Assembly (NCBI GenBank): GCA_964440985.1
Contig: CAYTWE010000043.1
Span: 1 to 19,494 of the forward strand
Direction: 5' to 3'
Length of the DNA: 19,494 nucleotides
DNA from: UBA1731 sp964440985
Lineage (GTDB): Bacteria; Verrucomicrobiota; Kiritimatiellia; RFP12; UBA1067
How positions within the stretch are numbered: the stretch's first letter is position 1; each line of letters opens with the position of its first letter. Below are positions 1 to 15,709 of this stretch, piece by piece. The notes under the pieces are model-generated. The model ran no database searches. It worked only from the letters and a program-made list of their open reading frames with translations, and was not told the DNA's origin. The position numbers and the translations under genes are program-made.

Positions 1-9
1 CAAAGCCAT

Positions 10-38
10 TTGCATCCGTGATAGGTTTTTGGTATAGT
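10..38 (+). promoter_or_regulatory. Sigma-70-like promoter of the hexokinase-galK operon
   Basis: A TTGCAT -35 hexamer (10-15) and a TATAGT -10 hexamer (33-38) are separated by 17 nt, and TGG directly precedes the -10, giving an extended -10. The predicted transcript start near 45 leaves a leader of about 33 nt to the ATG at 78. It also rules out an in-frame ATG at 18, which would lie inside the promoter. The same architecture recurs at four other promoters in the window. Confidence 0.7.
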
Positions 39-77
39 CATCATCCATTAGCGGCACAAGTTTTAAGAAAGGACAAA

Positions 78-1388
78 ATGCAGACACCAGAAGAGTTTCT
101 TGAAGCGAATGGTTTCGTTTCCGGGCAGTTGGACAGAAGCGCCCTCGTCTCCACTTTCATCAAGGAGATGGATGCCGGGCTTAAGGGTGAGCCGTCGTCT
201 CTTGCGATGATTCCCACATACGTCTCCCCGTCGGGCGAGCTGCGTCGCGACACGCCTGTCGCGGTTCTTGACGCTGGCGGCACGAATCTCCGCGCCGGAA
301 CGGTCAGTTTTCCGTCGGATGCCGCGGAGGCTAAGATCGAGCATCTTGAGAAGGGCTCAATGCCTGGAACCGCGGGTTATGTCTCGCCGGACGAGTTCTA
401 CGGAACGTTCGCCGCGCACCTTGAGCGCACGAAGCCGTTTGCGGCCGATCCTGCGATCGGATTCTGCTTCTCCTACGCCTGCGAGGTTGCGCCGGACGGC
501 GATGCGAAGCTTCTGCACTGGACGAAGGAGATCCAGGCGCCGGAGATAGTCGGTCAGTGGGTAGGCTCGGAGCTGAAGAAGCGTCTTACCTTTGTTCCGT
601 CCAAGCTTCTAGTTCTTAACGACACCGTGACGACGCTTCTCGCCGGAAAGCTTGTCGAGAAGCCCGGCCAGCGCTTCTCCGCCTACATCGGATTCATTCT
701 CGGCACAGGCACGAACGTCGCTTACGTGCAGAAGACGTCCGGCATAGCGAAGCTCGCCCCCGGCGACTATCCGGTGGAGATGATCGTCAATGCGGAGTCC
801 GGCGGATTCTCGAAGATGCCGCAGTCGAAATTCGACGCTGCTATGGATGCGAAGTGCAAGGACACCGGCAAGCAGATGTTCGAGAAGATGATCTCGGGTG
901 CGTATCTCGGCAGCATAGGCCTTGAGATATTCAAGGCCGCCGCAAAGGCCGGGTTCTTCACGGATGCGGCCGCCAAGCAGATTGCGGCGATGCCGACGCT
1001 TGAGAACATGCATCTCGACAACTTCTGCGCGAACTTCGACAACGGGAAGCCAAATCCGCTCTTCAAGGTGTTTGCGGACGCAAACGACGCCGCCATGGCG
1101 CGTCGTCTCGCAACGCCCGTGTTCGAGCGCGCGGCGATTCTCACGGCAATCCATCTTGCGGCGTTCATCGTGAAGACCGGCGGCGGAAGCGACAGCTCTG
1201 CACCAGTATGCGTGTGCGTTGACGGAACCGTCTACCACAAGACCCGCTCCGTTTCGTTCCCGCAGATTGTGCAGCGCGAGCTTGAGCAGATGCTCGGCCC
1301 TCGCAACGTCGCTTTCGCGCTCACTGACTGCCCCGGAAACGCGCCGATGGTCGGCGCGGCTGTCGCGGCCCTTCTCAAACAGGCGTAA
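78..1388 (+). CDS. Eukaryotic-type hexokinase
   Basis: Predicted ATP-dependent hexokinase phosphorylating glucose or a related hexose at C6 in the cytoplasm. The 436-residue product matches the long hexokinase family (about 450 residues per unit in eukaryotes) rather than the shorter bacterial ROK glucokinases. Visible motifs: phosphate-1 loop DAGGTNLRAG from Asp65; sugar-site segment GFCFSYACE near 128-136; HWTKEI near 147-152, matching the WTKGF region of yeast enzymes; catalytic Asp182 in LNDTVTTL; LGTGTN near 208-213; and the C-terminal adenosine loop with DGTVYHKT. The ATG at 78 was chosen over an upstream in-frame ATG at 18 because AAAGGA sits 4 nt before it and the promoter overlaps the longer start. 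galK follows 11 nt downstream, so the two are co-transcribed. The exact sugar preference cannot be read from sequence. Confidence 0.9.
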   Translation: MQTPEEFLEANGFVSGQLDRSALVSTFIKEMDAGLKGEPSSLAMIPTYVSPSGELRRDTPVAVLDAGGTNLRAGTVSFPSDAAEAKIEHLEKGSMPGTAGYVSPDEFYGTFAAHLERTKPFAADPAIGFCFSYACEVAPDGDAKLLHWTKEIQAPEIVGQWVGSELKKRLTFVPSKLLVLNDTVTTLLAGKLVEKPGQRFSAYIGFILGTGTNVAYVQKTSGIAKLAPGDYPVEMIVNAESGGFSKMPQSKFDAAMDAKCKDTGKQMFEKMISGAYLGSIGLEIFKAAAKAGFFTDAAAKQIAAMPTLENMHLDNFCANFDNGKPNPLFKVFADANDAAMARRLATPVFERAAILTAIHLAAFIVKTGGGSDSSAPVCVCVDGTVYHKTRSVSFPQIVQRELEQMLGPRNVAFALTDCPGNAPMVGAAVAALLKQA

Positions 1389-1399
1389 AAGGAGATACG

Positions 1400-2572
1400 A
1401 TGCTCAATCAGAACATATACGACGAACTCGTCACGAAATTCGAGAAGCACTTTGGCGAAAAGCCGTCCGCAGTCGCGTACGCGCCGGGTCGCATCGAGGT
1501 GCTCGGCAACCACACGGACTACAATGAAGGGTACGTGTTCTCCGCCGCAATAGACATGGGAACGTTCTTCGCAGTCTCTCCGAGCGATGACGATACCGTG
1601 CGTCTCGTGGCGGGCGACCTGATGAAGGAGGTCTCGTACAAGCTCGCTGACTGCGCGAAGCGCGACGAAGATACATGGCAGAACTACGTCAACGGCACAT
1701 TCAGCTGGCTGTTCGACGGCGAACCCGCAAAGGCCGGAAAGGGCTGGAAGGGCATGTTCCTCGGCAACATTCCGCTTGGAATGGGGCTTTCCTCGTCCGC
1801 CGCACTTGAAATGTGCACCGCGCTTGCGCTGTGCAAGCTTTACGGAATCGAAAAGGACAAGGTTGCGCTCGCAAAGATCGGGCAGAAGGCTGAACATACG
1901 TTTGCCGGATGTCCGTGCGGACTTCTCGACCAGGCGTCGTCCATGTTCGGCACGAAGGGTGGCCTCGTCAAGAGCGACTTCCGGCACTGCACGTTTGAGA
2001 ACGTCAGCCTTGGGCCGTCCGTCGCGTTCATGATGGTGAAGTCCAACGCCAAGCACGCGCTGGTCGATGGCGCGTACGCATCCCGCCGCCAGGCCTGTGA
2101 GGACGCGGCGCAGCATTTCGCCAAGGTGCTTCGTCATCCGGTCACGCATCTGCGCGACGTCTCGTCCGCCGAGTGGATTCTGTACCGCGAGGGGCTTGAC
2201 GACACCAAGGCCAGGCGCGCCATCCATCCCATCGGTGAGGATGAGCGTGTGCTTGCCGGCGCAGAGCTGCTCGATAAGGGCGACGTAAAGGCGTTTGGCG
2301 CGCTCATGTTCGATTCGCACGAATCAAGCCGCAACTGGTTCGAGAACTCCTGTCCGGAACTTGACACGATCGTCGATTCCGCGAAGAAGATTCCGGAAGT
2401 CTACGGCGCCCGTCTTTCCGGCGGCGGATTCGGCGGAAGCTGCTGTCTGCTTGTCGACCCTGCTGCGGCGGACAGGATAGCGGCGGCGATCACCGCAGAC
2501 TACAAGGCTGTGTACGGAGACGAGCCGACCTGCTCGCTCATCGAGCCTTCCGAAGGTGCGCATCTCGTCTGA
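1400..2572 (+). CDS. galK: Galactokinase (GHMP kinase family)
   Basis: Predicted galactokinase, converting galactose and ATP to galactose 1-phosphate, the entry step of the Leloir pathway. At 390 residues it is the usual length. It shows the galactokinase signature at 30-41 (GRIEVLGNHTDY), the GHMP ATP-binding motif GMGLSSSAALE (127-137), the catalytic base Asp177 in CGLLDQ, and the glycine-rich C-terminal motif LSGGGFGGSCC (339-349). The signature is atypical: most galactokinases read GRxNxIGEHTDY, whereas this one has Glu in place of the first Asn and Asn37 in place of the Glu of GEH. I associate that form with Verrucomicrobiota-type enzymes. AAGGAG lies 5 nt before the ATG, and the hexokinase ends 11 nt upstream. 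No other Leloir gene is in the window. A related GHMP sugar kinase with shifted specificity is the main alternative. Confidence 0.9.
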   Translation: MLNQNIYDELVTKFEKHFGEKPSAVAYAPGRIEVLGNHTDYNEGYVFSAAIDMGTFFAVSPSDDDTVRLVAGDLMKEVSYKLADCAKRDEDTWQNYVNGTFSWLFDGEPAKAGKGWKGMFLGNIPLGMGLSSSAALEMCTALALCKLYGIEKDKVALAKIGQKAEHTFAGCPCGLLDQASSMFGTKGGLVKSDFRHCTFENVSLGPSVAFMMVKSNAKHALVDGAYASRRQACEDAAQHFAKVLRHPVTHLRDVSSAEWILYREGLDDTKARRAIHPIGEDERVLAGAELLDKGDVKAFGALMFDSHESSRNWFENSCPELDTIVDSAKKIPEVYGARLSGGGFGGSCCLLVDPAAADRIAAAITADYKAVYGDEPTCSLIEPSEGAHLV

Positions 2573-2596
2573 CCGCAGACTGCAATGCGCTGACAT

Positions 2597-2640
2597 GGCG
2601 CAACCTCGACATCAATGCGAGGTTGCGCCTTTGCGTTTGC
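2597..2640 (+). terminator. Intrinsic terminator after galK
   Basis: A perfect 12-bp GC-rich stem (2597-2608 with 2618-2629) closes a 9-nt loop and is followed by the T-rich tail TTTGCGTTTGC. It begins 24 nt after the galK stop codon. The tail is interrupted, so termination may be partial. It separates the sugar-kinase operon from the hydrolase gene; no convincing promoter was found in the remaining 49 nt before the hydrolase. Confidence 0.75.
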
Positions 2641-2689
2641 CGACGCGACTGCGGATCTAAAACAGGAACGGAATTTTGGGGGATAGCAC

Positions 2690-4345
2690 ATGAAGTGCGG
2701 AAGATTGTCTGCGCGGCTCGCATTTGCGGCGTTCTGCGCATCGTATGCCGGTTTTGCGGGATCGTTTCTTGAGCGGGGCGACAGGTGGATACTTTCCGGG
2801 GATTCAATCACCTCCACGGACATCTACAGGCAGATCCTTCAGCTTGCCGCAGAGCACTACCATCCCGGTGCGGACATCGTGATCGGCAATCGTGGGGTGT
2901 GGGGACAGAAGTTGAGCGAGGAGAAGAAGCTCGAAGAGAAGTCGCCGCCAAAGATAGTGTCCACCATGATTGCGATGAACAGCTTCATACATCGCGAAGC
3001 CGGCTCCACTCAGGACTATTCGCGAGTGGTGGCGGATCACATCAAGGGGCTTCGCGGAAGAATCCGTGAATGGCGCGGCATGGGCGCCGAGGTGCTGCTT
3101 ATGACGCCGACGGTGACGGACGAGCGCGAGGGCGGTTTCTTCGTCACGTACAACACGCGGCGCGGACTTGAGGAGGTGGGCGCGGCGATACGTGAGCTCG
3201 CCAACGAGGAAGGGTGCTTTCTCGTGCCGGTTGCCGAGGACGTTGCGGCATACGCGCAGACGATGGGTCCGATGGAGACGTTCATCCCGGATGGCGTCCA
3301 TCCGTATGGGTATGGGCAGTATGTCATTGCAAACGCATTCATCCGCAGGATGGATTTCGCCGGAGACCTTGGCGGCGGACGGCGGCTGAAGCCATGCGGC
3401 AATGTCGACCCTCTGCCTTTCGTCTGCCGCACACCATACCTCAATGAGGGCGACAGAACGCTCGTGTTCGGCACGGATGGGGTTCGCGGGCATCTGCGCT
3501 GGTCGCTCTGGTGCGATTCCCCGCGCATGATGACGGCCGATGACTGCGCGGCGCACTGTCTTGGACGCGGTGAAGCGCAGTTGGAGGGAGCGCCGGAATG
3601 GCGGCTTACGCTCGATGCCGGGTTGCGGATTGGCGAACGTGCCAGGCTGATGGTCGACATTGTGCCGGAGGACGGCGTAAGCAGGCTCTACTGCATCGAT
3701 CTTGCCAAGAACCGCGTAGTGCCGTTTGCGGACGGAATTGCCGACGGCATCGTGACGGCGAAGTCTACGCGCAGGAGCGGAGCTGTCGTTTCGCGGTGGC
3801 GCATGAGGGAGAAGGGCAAGGAGCTTTGGCTTGAAGGCACAAACCTGTGTAACGGCGTCTCGGCAGGTGCGGACGGGGCTTGGGGAAACGTTTTCAGACA
3901 TTCCGGGCTGCAGCTGCTCTTCGATTTTCGCCCGGGACGGCGTTTTGCCGGCGTGAATCCAGATCGCGATGCGCCGATGGTGCTGCTTTCCGTGCGGAAG
4001 GAACCGGAGTGGTCGGTGATGCCGTTTGTATGGATGGGACGGCGCTATCAGGCGTGTCTGTTCGCACACGCAGAGCCGTGCGAGGGCGGCTATTCGTGGC
4101 GCATCGGCTTCAGGGGAAACATCACAGATTGCGAAGGTTTCGACATAAGCCGCATAGACTGCTTCGGCCTCCACATGATTGTCGCCGATGCGGAAGGGGA
4201 TGACGTGAAGCGGTACGCCTTGCAGGACTATTCGCCGCCCGACAATCCCGAACGGCGCATGAACCAGATGACGGTGTTCGACCGCAAGGGCAAGTTCACC
4301 GGCGGCGCGGTCACAAGCGTAAACTTCTTTGCGTTCAGACCGTGA
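2690..4345 (+). CDS. Secreted SGNH/GDSL-family hydrolase with a large C-terminal domain
   Basis: Predicted exported serine esterase or lipase-like hydrolase of 551 residues. Residues 1-23 form a signal peptide with a basic start, an alanine-rich core and a likely cleavage after GFA. The Cys at 16 lacks a proper lipobox, so a lipoprotein is unlikely. The SGNH fold spans roughly 30-225: block I GDSIT with nucleophile Ser39, a block II-like glycine in IGNRGVWGQ (65-73), block III-like AMNS with Asn97 and block V DGVHPYGYG with Asp201 and His204 completing the triad. Residues about 230-551 have no motif I can name; aromatic and beta-rich character suggests a carbohydrate-binding or beta-sandwich region. 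Context with sugar kinases would suit a polysaccharide or glycan deacetylase, but the substrate is unknown. GGGGGA lies 6 nt before the ATG. Confidence 0.8.
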   Translation: MKCGRLSARLAFAAFCASYAGFAGSFLERGDRWILSGDSITSTDIYRQILQLAAEHYHPGADIVIGNRGVWGQKLSEEKKLEEKSPPKIVSTMIAMNSFIHREAGSTQDYSRVVADHIKGLRGRIREWRGMGAEVLLMTPTVTDEREGGFFVTYNTRRGLEEVGAAIRELANEEGCFLVPVAEDVAAYAQTMGPMETFIPDGVHPYGYGQYVIANAFIRRMDFAGDLGGGRRLKPCGNVDPLPFVCRTPYLNEGDRTLVFGTDGVRGHLRWSLWCDSPRMMTADDCAAHCLGRGEAQLEGAPEWRLTLDAGLRIGERARLMVDIVPEDGVSRLYCIDLAKNRVVPFADGIADGIVTAKSTRRSGAVVSRWRMREKGKELWLEGTNLCNGVSAGADGAWGNVFRHSGLQLLFDFRPGRRFAGVNPDRDAPMVLLSVRKEPEWSVMPFVWMGRRYQACLFAHAEPCEGGYSWRIGFRGNITDCEGFDISRIDCFGLHMIVADAEGDDVKRYALQDYSPPDNPERRMNQMTVFDRKGKFTGGAVTSVNFFAFRP

Positions 4346-4351
4346 CGGCAA

Positions 4352-4383
4352 CCACCGCCGCATTTATATAAATGCGGCGGTGG
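4352..4383. terminator. Perfect 16-bp palindrome, candidate terminator hairpin
   Basis: A 32-nt perfect inverted repeat begins 6 nt after the hydrolase stop codon. As RNA it would form a long stem, GC-rich at its base and AT-rich at its tip. No U-run follows on the plus strand, so it is not a classical intrinsic terminator. It could act with Rho, protect a 3' end, or bind a protein as DNA. It separates the hydrolase from the rpoB promoter 39 nt downstream. Confidence 0.6.
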
Positions 4384-4421
4384 GCAGATTGAATTTCTGC
4401 GTGAATTTTCAGCCATGGGGC

Positions 4422-4450
4422 TTGATTTGCAATATGGGATATGATATCCT
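4422..4450 (+). promoter_or_regulatory. Promoter of the rpoBC-dnaG operon
   Basis: TTGATT (4422-4427), a 17-nt spacer and TATCCT (4445-4450) preceded by TGA form an extended -10 promoter. It closely resembles the promoter at 18024-18052 (TTGAAA, 17 nt, TGA, TATCTT). The predicted start near 4457 leaves a leader of about 145 nt before rpoB. An 11-nt inverted repeat (TTAACAGTTAA, 4466-4476) sits just after the predicted start. Confidence 0.6.
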
Positions 4451-4456
4451 ACACAA

Positions 4457-4602
4457 CTTCACACCTTAACAGTTAACAAACCGGCCGCTTACCGGACTTC
4501 ATTGGGCGTGATTCAACAGATTTTCAAGCAGAAGAAGGGATTGAGGCCGGTTGGCATGTTGGATATGCCGCCTGTCTCCGTCCAAAACGAAAGGTAAGAG
4601 AC
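4457..4602 (+). promoter_or_regulatory. Structured rpoB 5' leader
   Basis: The predicted leader holds a perfect 8-bp long-range pairing, AACCGGCC (4479-4486) with GGCCGGTT (4545-4552). Directly after it is a hairpin of GGCAT (4553-4557) with ATGCC (4565-4569) and a 7-nt loop. The CCGG at 4481-4484 can instead pair locally with CCGG at 4492-4495, so two mutually exclusive folds are possible. In most bacteria beta subunit synthesis is regulated through the upstream rplJL leader, which is absent here. A regulatory role for this leader is inference. Confidence 0.4.
4508..4597 (+). CDS. Possible 29-codon leader ORF upstream of rpoB
   Basis: An open frame starting at GTG 4508 (or TTG 4502) ends at TAA 4595-4597, 5 nt before the rpoB ATG. 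The predicted peptide is basic in its first half (QQIFKQKKGLRP). Its stop lies between the AAGG at 4591-4594 and the rpoB start, a position that would allow translational coupling. No Shine-Dalgarno sequence precedes its own start, and the frame may be open by chance. Confidence 0.2.
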   Translation: MIQQIFKQKKGLRPVGMLDMPPVSVQNER

Positions 4603-8532
<3,930 letters not shown>

Positions 8533-8554
8533 TTTTCGCAAGGAGAACGGAAAA

Positions 8555-12892
<4,338 letters not shown>

Positions 12893-12909
12893 TCGCTGCC
12901 GAGGCAGAG

Positions 12910-14865
12910 ATGTCCATCGGTATTTCGGAGCAGACGATTGAGGAAATCAAGGCCCGGACGGACCTTGCGGATCTGATAGCGGGCTACGGAATACAGGTGA
13001 AACGGGCAGGCGGGTCTTACAAGGCCTGCTGCCCGTTTCATCATGAAAAGACGCCAAGCTTCAACATAAACGCGGACAGGGGGTTCTACCACTGCTTCGG
13101 CTGCGGCGAGTCCGGGGACGCAATCAAGTTTGTGATGCGGTACGAGGGGCTTACGTTCGTTGAGGCGGCACGAAAGCTTGCCGCCGCCGCGAACGTCGCG
13201 CTGGAGGAGAAGGAGGATCCTCTTGCCGGAGTGCGGAAGCGTCTGTTCGCGCTTCATGCCGAACTGGCGGCGTTCTACGGGCGATGCCTCAGGACGGCCA
13301 GGGAGGCGGAGGCGGCGCGGGCGTACCTCACTTCACGCGGCATCTCGCAGGAGATTGCGGAGCGTTTTCAGATCGGGTACGCACCGAAAAACGCGGAGGC
13401 AATGCTGACCTGGGCGGGAAAGCACGGGTTCACCGAAGAAGAGTTGCTGTCGGCGAGCATCATAAGGCCTATGCGGTATGCCGGCGACAGCCGCTATTCA
13501 CCGTTCTCCGGACGTCTGATGTTCTCGATCCGCGACAGGTCGGGCCGCGTGATAGCGTTCTCCGGTCGTACCCTTGAGACGGACAAGACGAAGATGCGCG
13601 GAGGCAAGTACGTAAATTCGTACGACTCACCGATCTTCAAAAAATCCGATGTTCTTTATGCGCTCGATCTCGCCGCAACGAAGATAACTGCGGCGAAGCC
13701 GATACGTGAAGCGATAGTCTGCGAAGGTCAGATAGACGTGATACGTTGCCACGCGTTCGGGTTCGACAGGGCGGTGGCGTCGCAGGGGACGGCGTTCACG
13801 AAGGAGCATGTGCAGATACTCAAGAAGGTTGCGGACGCTGCGGTTCTTGTGTTCGACGGCGACGGTGCGGGGCGAAAGGCCGCCGTCCGCACAGGCGGCG
13901 AAATGCTCGAGGCCGGTGTGTCGGTAAGGGTGGCGCGATTGCCGATAGGCGAAGACCCTGATTCGCTGCTTCTCACGAAAGGCGCCGAAGCGTTTCAGGC
14001 GTGCCTTGATTCCGCCGAGTCGCTTGTGTCGTTCATGATACGCTGCGCCTTGGAGACGGAGCAGAATCCGGAGTCGTACGATGCCGTGGCGCGTGCGGCG
14101 AACGGCGTCCTGAACATTGTGAAGACCGTTCCGAGCGCGGTTATGCGAGCAAGCCTTCTGCGGGAGACGTCCACGCTTTTGAAAATACCGGTGGAGGCTC
14201 TTGAGGCCGATCTTGCCAAGATTAAAGAGGCGCCGGAAAGGCGAAGGCCGCCGGCGCACGAGACTGCGCAGGATGCATCGTCAACGCAGGAGGCGCAGCA
14301 AGACGCAGAACGTCGGCAGACGGCCGCAGATGAGCCGTTGACTGCCGCAAAAAGCGAGGATGCCTCCGCTGCGGAGAACAATCCGCCGCCGGGTCTTGAA
14401 ATGTCGCTGATGGAGTTCCTGTACTGGACGGAGGATGACGGGCAGATCGTCGAACTGCTTGAGGCATATGCGCCGCCTGAACTGTTCGCTCACGACGTGA
14501 CGCGGGCCTTTGTCGACAGCTATGTGCGGGAGGTCCGCGGGGAGTCCGGCGCAATTGAGAGGCTTGTGAAGGAGGTTCCGGAAGGCGTACGGAAGTTTCT
14601 TGAGGCGGTGTTCTGTTCAGTCGGCCGGGCAAACGCCTCTCAGCTCCTTCCGCTTGAGAATTTCAGAAGGATGCTCAAGAGCCTATGGTCGAAGGCCATG
14701 AAACGCCGCCATGATGAAATTGCGGCGTCAGACAACGTCGGACATGAGCGGCTTCGCGTGAAACTTAGTATGGCGGCGAAGTCGATATTGTTCGCGAGGT
14801 GGGATTCCGCCGTGAAGTTGATGGATCCGGAGATGCTGAAATCGCCGGGGAACGGTGCAGATTGA
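12910..14865 (+). CDS. dnaG: DNA primase
   Basis: Bacterial primase, which synthesises RNA primers for the replicative DNA polymerase and is recruited by the DnaB helicase. The 651-residue product has the CHC2-type zinc-binding domain at the N-terminus (Cys41, His44, Cys62, Cys65). The TOPRIM catalytic domain has Glu272 and Asp276 in EGQID and Asp316 and Asp318 in DGDGAG; the 44-residue spacing equals that of E. coli DnaG. The second motif reads EGQ rather than the common EGY. Residues about 439-495 are a Pro/Glu/Ala/Gln-rich, probably disordered linker. The remaining 150 residues are helical and match the position of the helicase-binding domain. GAGG lies 5 nt before the ATG. The usual partners rpsU and rpoD are absent; the gene instead sits 17 nt behind rpoC. 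Confidence 0.97.
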   Translation: MSIGISEQTIEEIKARTDLADLIAGYGIQVKRAGGSYKACCPFHHEKTPSFNINADRGFYHCFGCGESGDAIKFVMRYEGLTFVEAARKLAAAANVALEEKEDPLAGVRKRLFALHAELAAFYGRCLRTAREAEAARAYLTSRGISQEIAERFQIGYAPKNAEAMLTWAGKHGFTEEELLSASIIRPMRYAGDSRYSPFSGRLMFSIRDRSGRVIAFSGRTLETDKTKMRGGKYVNSYDSPIFKKSDVLYALDLAATKITAAKPIREAIVCEGQIDVIRCHAFGFDRAVASQGTAFTKEHVQILKKVADAAVLVFDGDGAGRKAAVRTGGEMLEAGVSVRVARLPIGEDPDSLLLTKGAEAFQACLDSAESLVSFMIRCALETEQNPESYDAVARAANGVLNIVKTVPSAVMRASLLRETSTLLKIPVEALEADLAKIKEAPERRRPPAHETAQDASSTQEAQQDAERRQTAADEPLTAAKSEDASAAENNPPPGLEMSLMEFLYWTEDDGQIVELLEAYAPPELFAHDVTRAFVDSYVREVRGESGAIERLVKEVPEGVRKFLEAVFCSVGRANASQLLPLENFRRMLKSLWSKAMKRRHDEIAASDNVGHERLRVKLSMAAKSILFARWDSAVKLMDPEMLKSPGNGAD

Positions 14866-14911
14866 CTTGTGTGACTGCCTTGTGCGGGCGGACACGGCAT
14901 GGAGGATTGAG

Positions 14912-15709
14912 ATGAAGACCAACTACCATACGCACACCGTCTGGTGCGACGGCAGGGATACGCCGGAGGCGATGATAAGCGCTGCGCTTGAAAAGGGGTT
15001 CGATGTGTTGGGCTTCTCTTCCCATTCCGCGTATCCGGATGACAGCGTATGCACTGTGCCATCGACGAAGCTTCTGGGATACTTTAACGAGGTGCGCTCG
15101 CTTGCGGCGAAATGTTCCGGTCGGATGGAAGTGCTGTGCGGCGTGGAGGCCGACTACATTCCAGGTTCCAGCGAACCGGACATCTCCCGCTATGCGGCGT
15201 TCTCACCTGATTACATAATCGGATCCGTTCATTATGTGGTGGCGCCTGACGGCGGCCGTGTGCCGGTGGATCATACCCCGCAGCTTCTGTCCGACGGCAT
15301 TGCGGCGCATTTCGGCGGCGATGTGCGGTCGTACATCTGCGCATATTTCAGGCAGGAGCGGGAAATGGCTGAGAGGTTCAGGTTCGATGTCGTTGGACAT
15401 CCCGACCTTGTACGCAAGTTCAACGCGAAGAATCCGTATTTCGACGAGACTGCCGGATGGTACATGGATGAACTGATTGCAACTGCGGATGCGATAGCCG
15501 CATCAGGAAAGGTTGTCGAGGTGAACACTGGCGCGATATCGCGTGGCTGGTTGGATGACGCCTACCCGTCGGCGGCGTTCAGGAAATTGCTCCGTGAAAG
15601 AGGCGTTCGGTTCATCCTCAGCTCGGATTCGCATTCGGCCGAAACGCTTGACTGCGCGTTTGACCGCTTTGGCGACGCAGAGGATTACGTTCAGCGTCCC
15701 TTCGCGTAG
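14912..15709 (+). CDS. PHP-domain phosphatase, histidinol-phosphatase-like
   Basis: Predicted metal-dependent phosphoesterase of the PHP family, 265 residues, most like HisJ/HisK-type histidinol-phosphatases, which remove phosphate from histidinol phosphate in histidine synthesis. The trinuclear metal ligands are visible: His6 and His8 (NYHTHT), Asp13, His38 in GFSSHS, Glu79 in GVEADY, His107 in GSVHY, His163 in VVGHPDL, and Asp239 with His241 in SSDSHSAE. The start at 14912 was chosen because GGAGG lies 6 nt upstream and the protein then begins at the PHP core; an in-frame ATG at 14855 lies inside dnaG and adds 19 unrelated residues. It begins 46 nt after dnaG, probably in the same transcript. 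No other histidine gene is nearby, so another phosphorylated substrate is possible. Its 3' end overlaps the convergent gene by 19 bp. Confidence 0.85.
   Translation: MKTNYHTHTVWCDGRDTPEAMISAALEKGFDVLGFSSHSAYPDDSVCTVPSTKLLGYFNEVRSLAAKCSGRMEVLCGVEADYIPGSSEPDISRYAAFSPDYIIGSVHYVVAPDGGRVPVDHTPQLLSDGIAAHFGGDVRSYICAYFRQEREMAERFRFDVVGHPDLVRKFNAKNPYFDETAGWYMDELIATADAIAASGKVVEVNTGAISRGWLDDAYPSAAFRKLLRERGVRFILSSDSHSAETLDCAFDRFGDAEDYVQRPFA

Noticed and set aside
18..77. N-terminal extension of hexokinase from ATG 18
   Set aside because: The stretch contains the -10 box and predicted transcript start, lacks a Shine-Dalgarno sequence and adds residues outside the hexokinase fold.
2631..2664. Possible promoter for the SGNH hydrolase (TTGCGT to TCTAAA)
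   Set aside because: The spacer is 19 nt, there is no extended -10, and the -35 falls in the terminator tail, so it is too weak to annotate. Read-through past the galK terminator remains possible.
13711..13740. Possible inactive primase because of EGQ instead of EGY
   Set aside because: The acidic residues of the TOPRIM motifs and the zinc ligands are all present with correct spacing, so the enzyme should be active.
14855..14911. Longer PHP protein starting inside dnaG
   Set aside because: The 19 extra residues precede the first metal ligand motif without family similarity, and the ATG at 14912 has a strong GGAGG at correct spacing.
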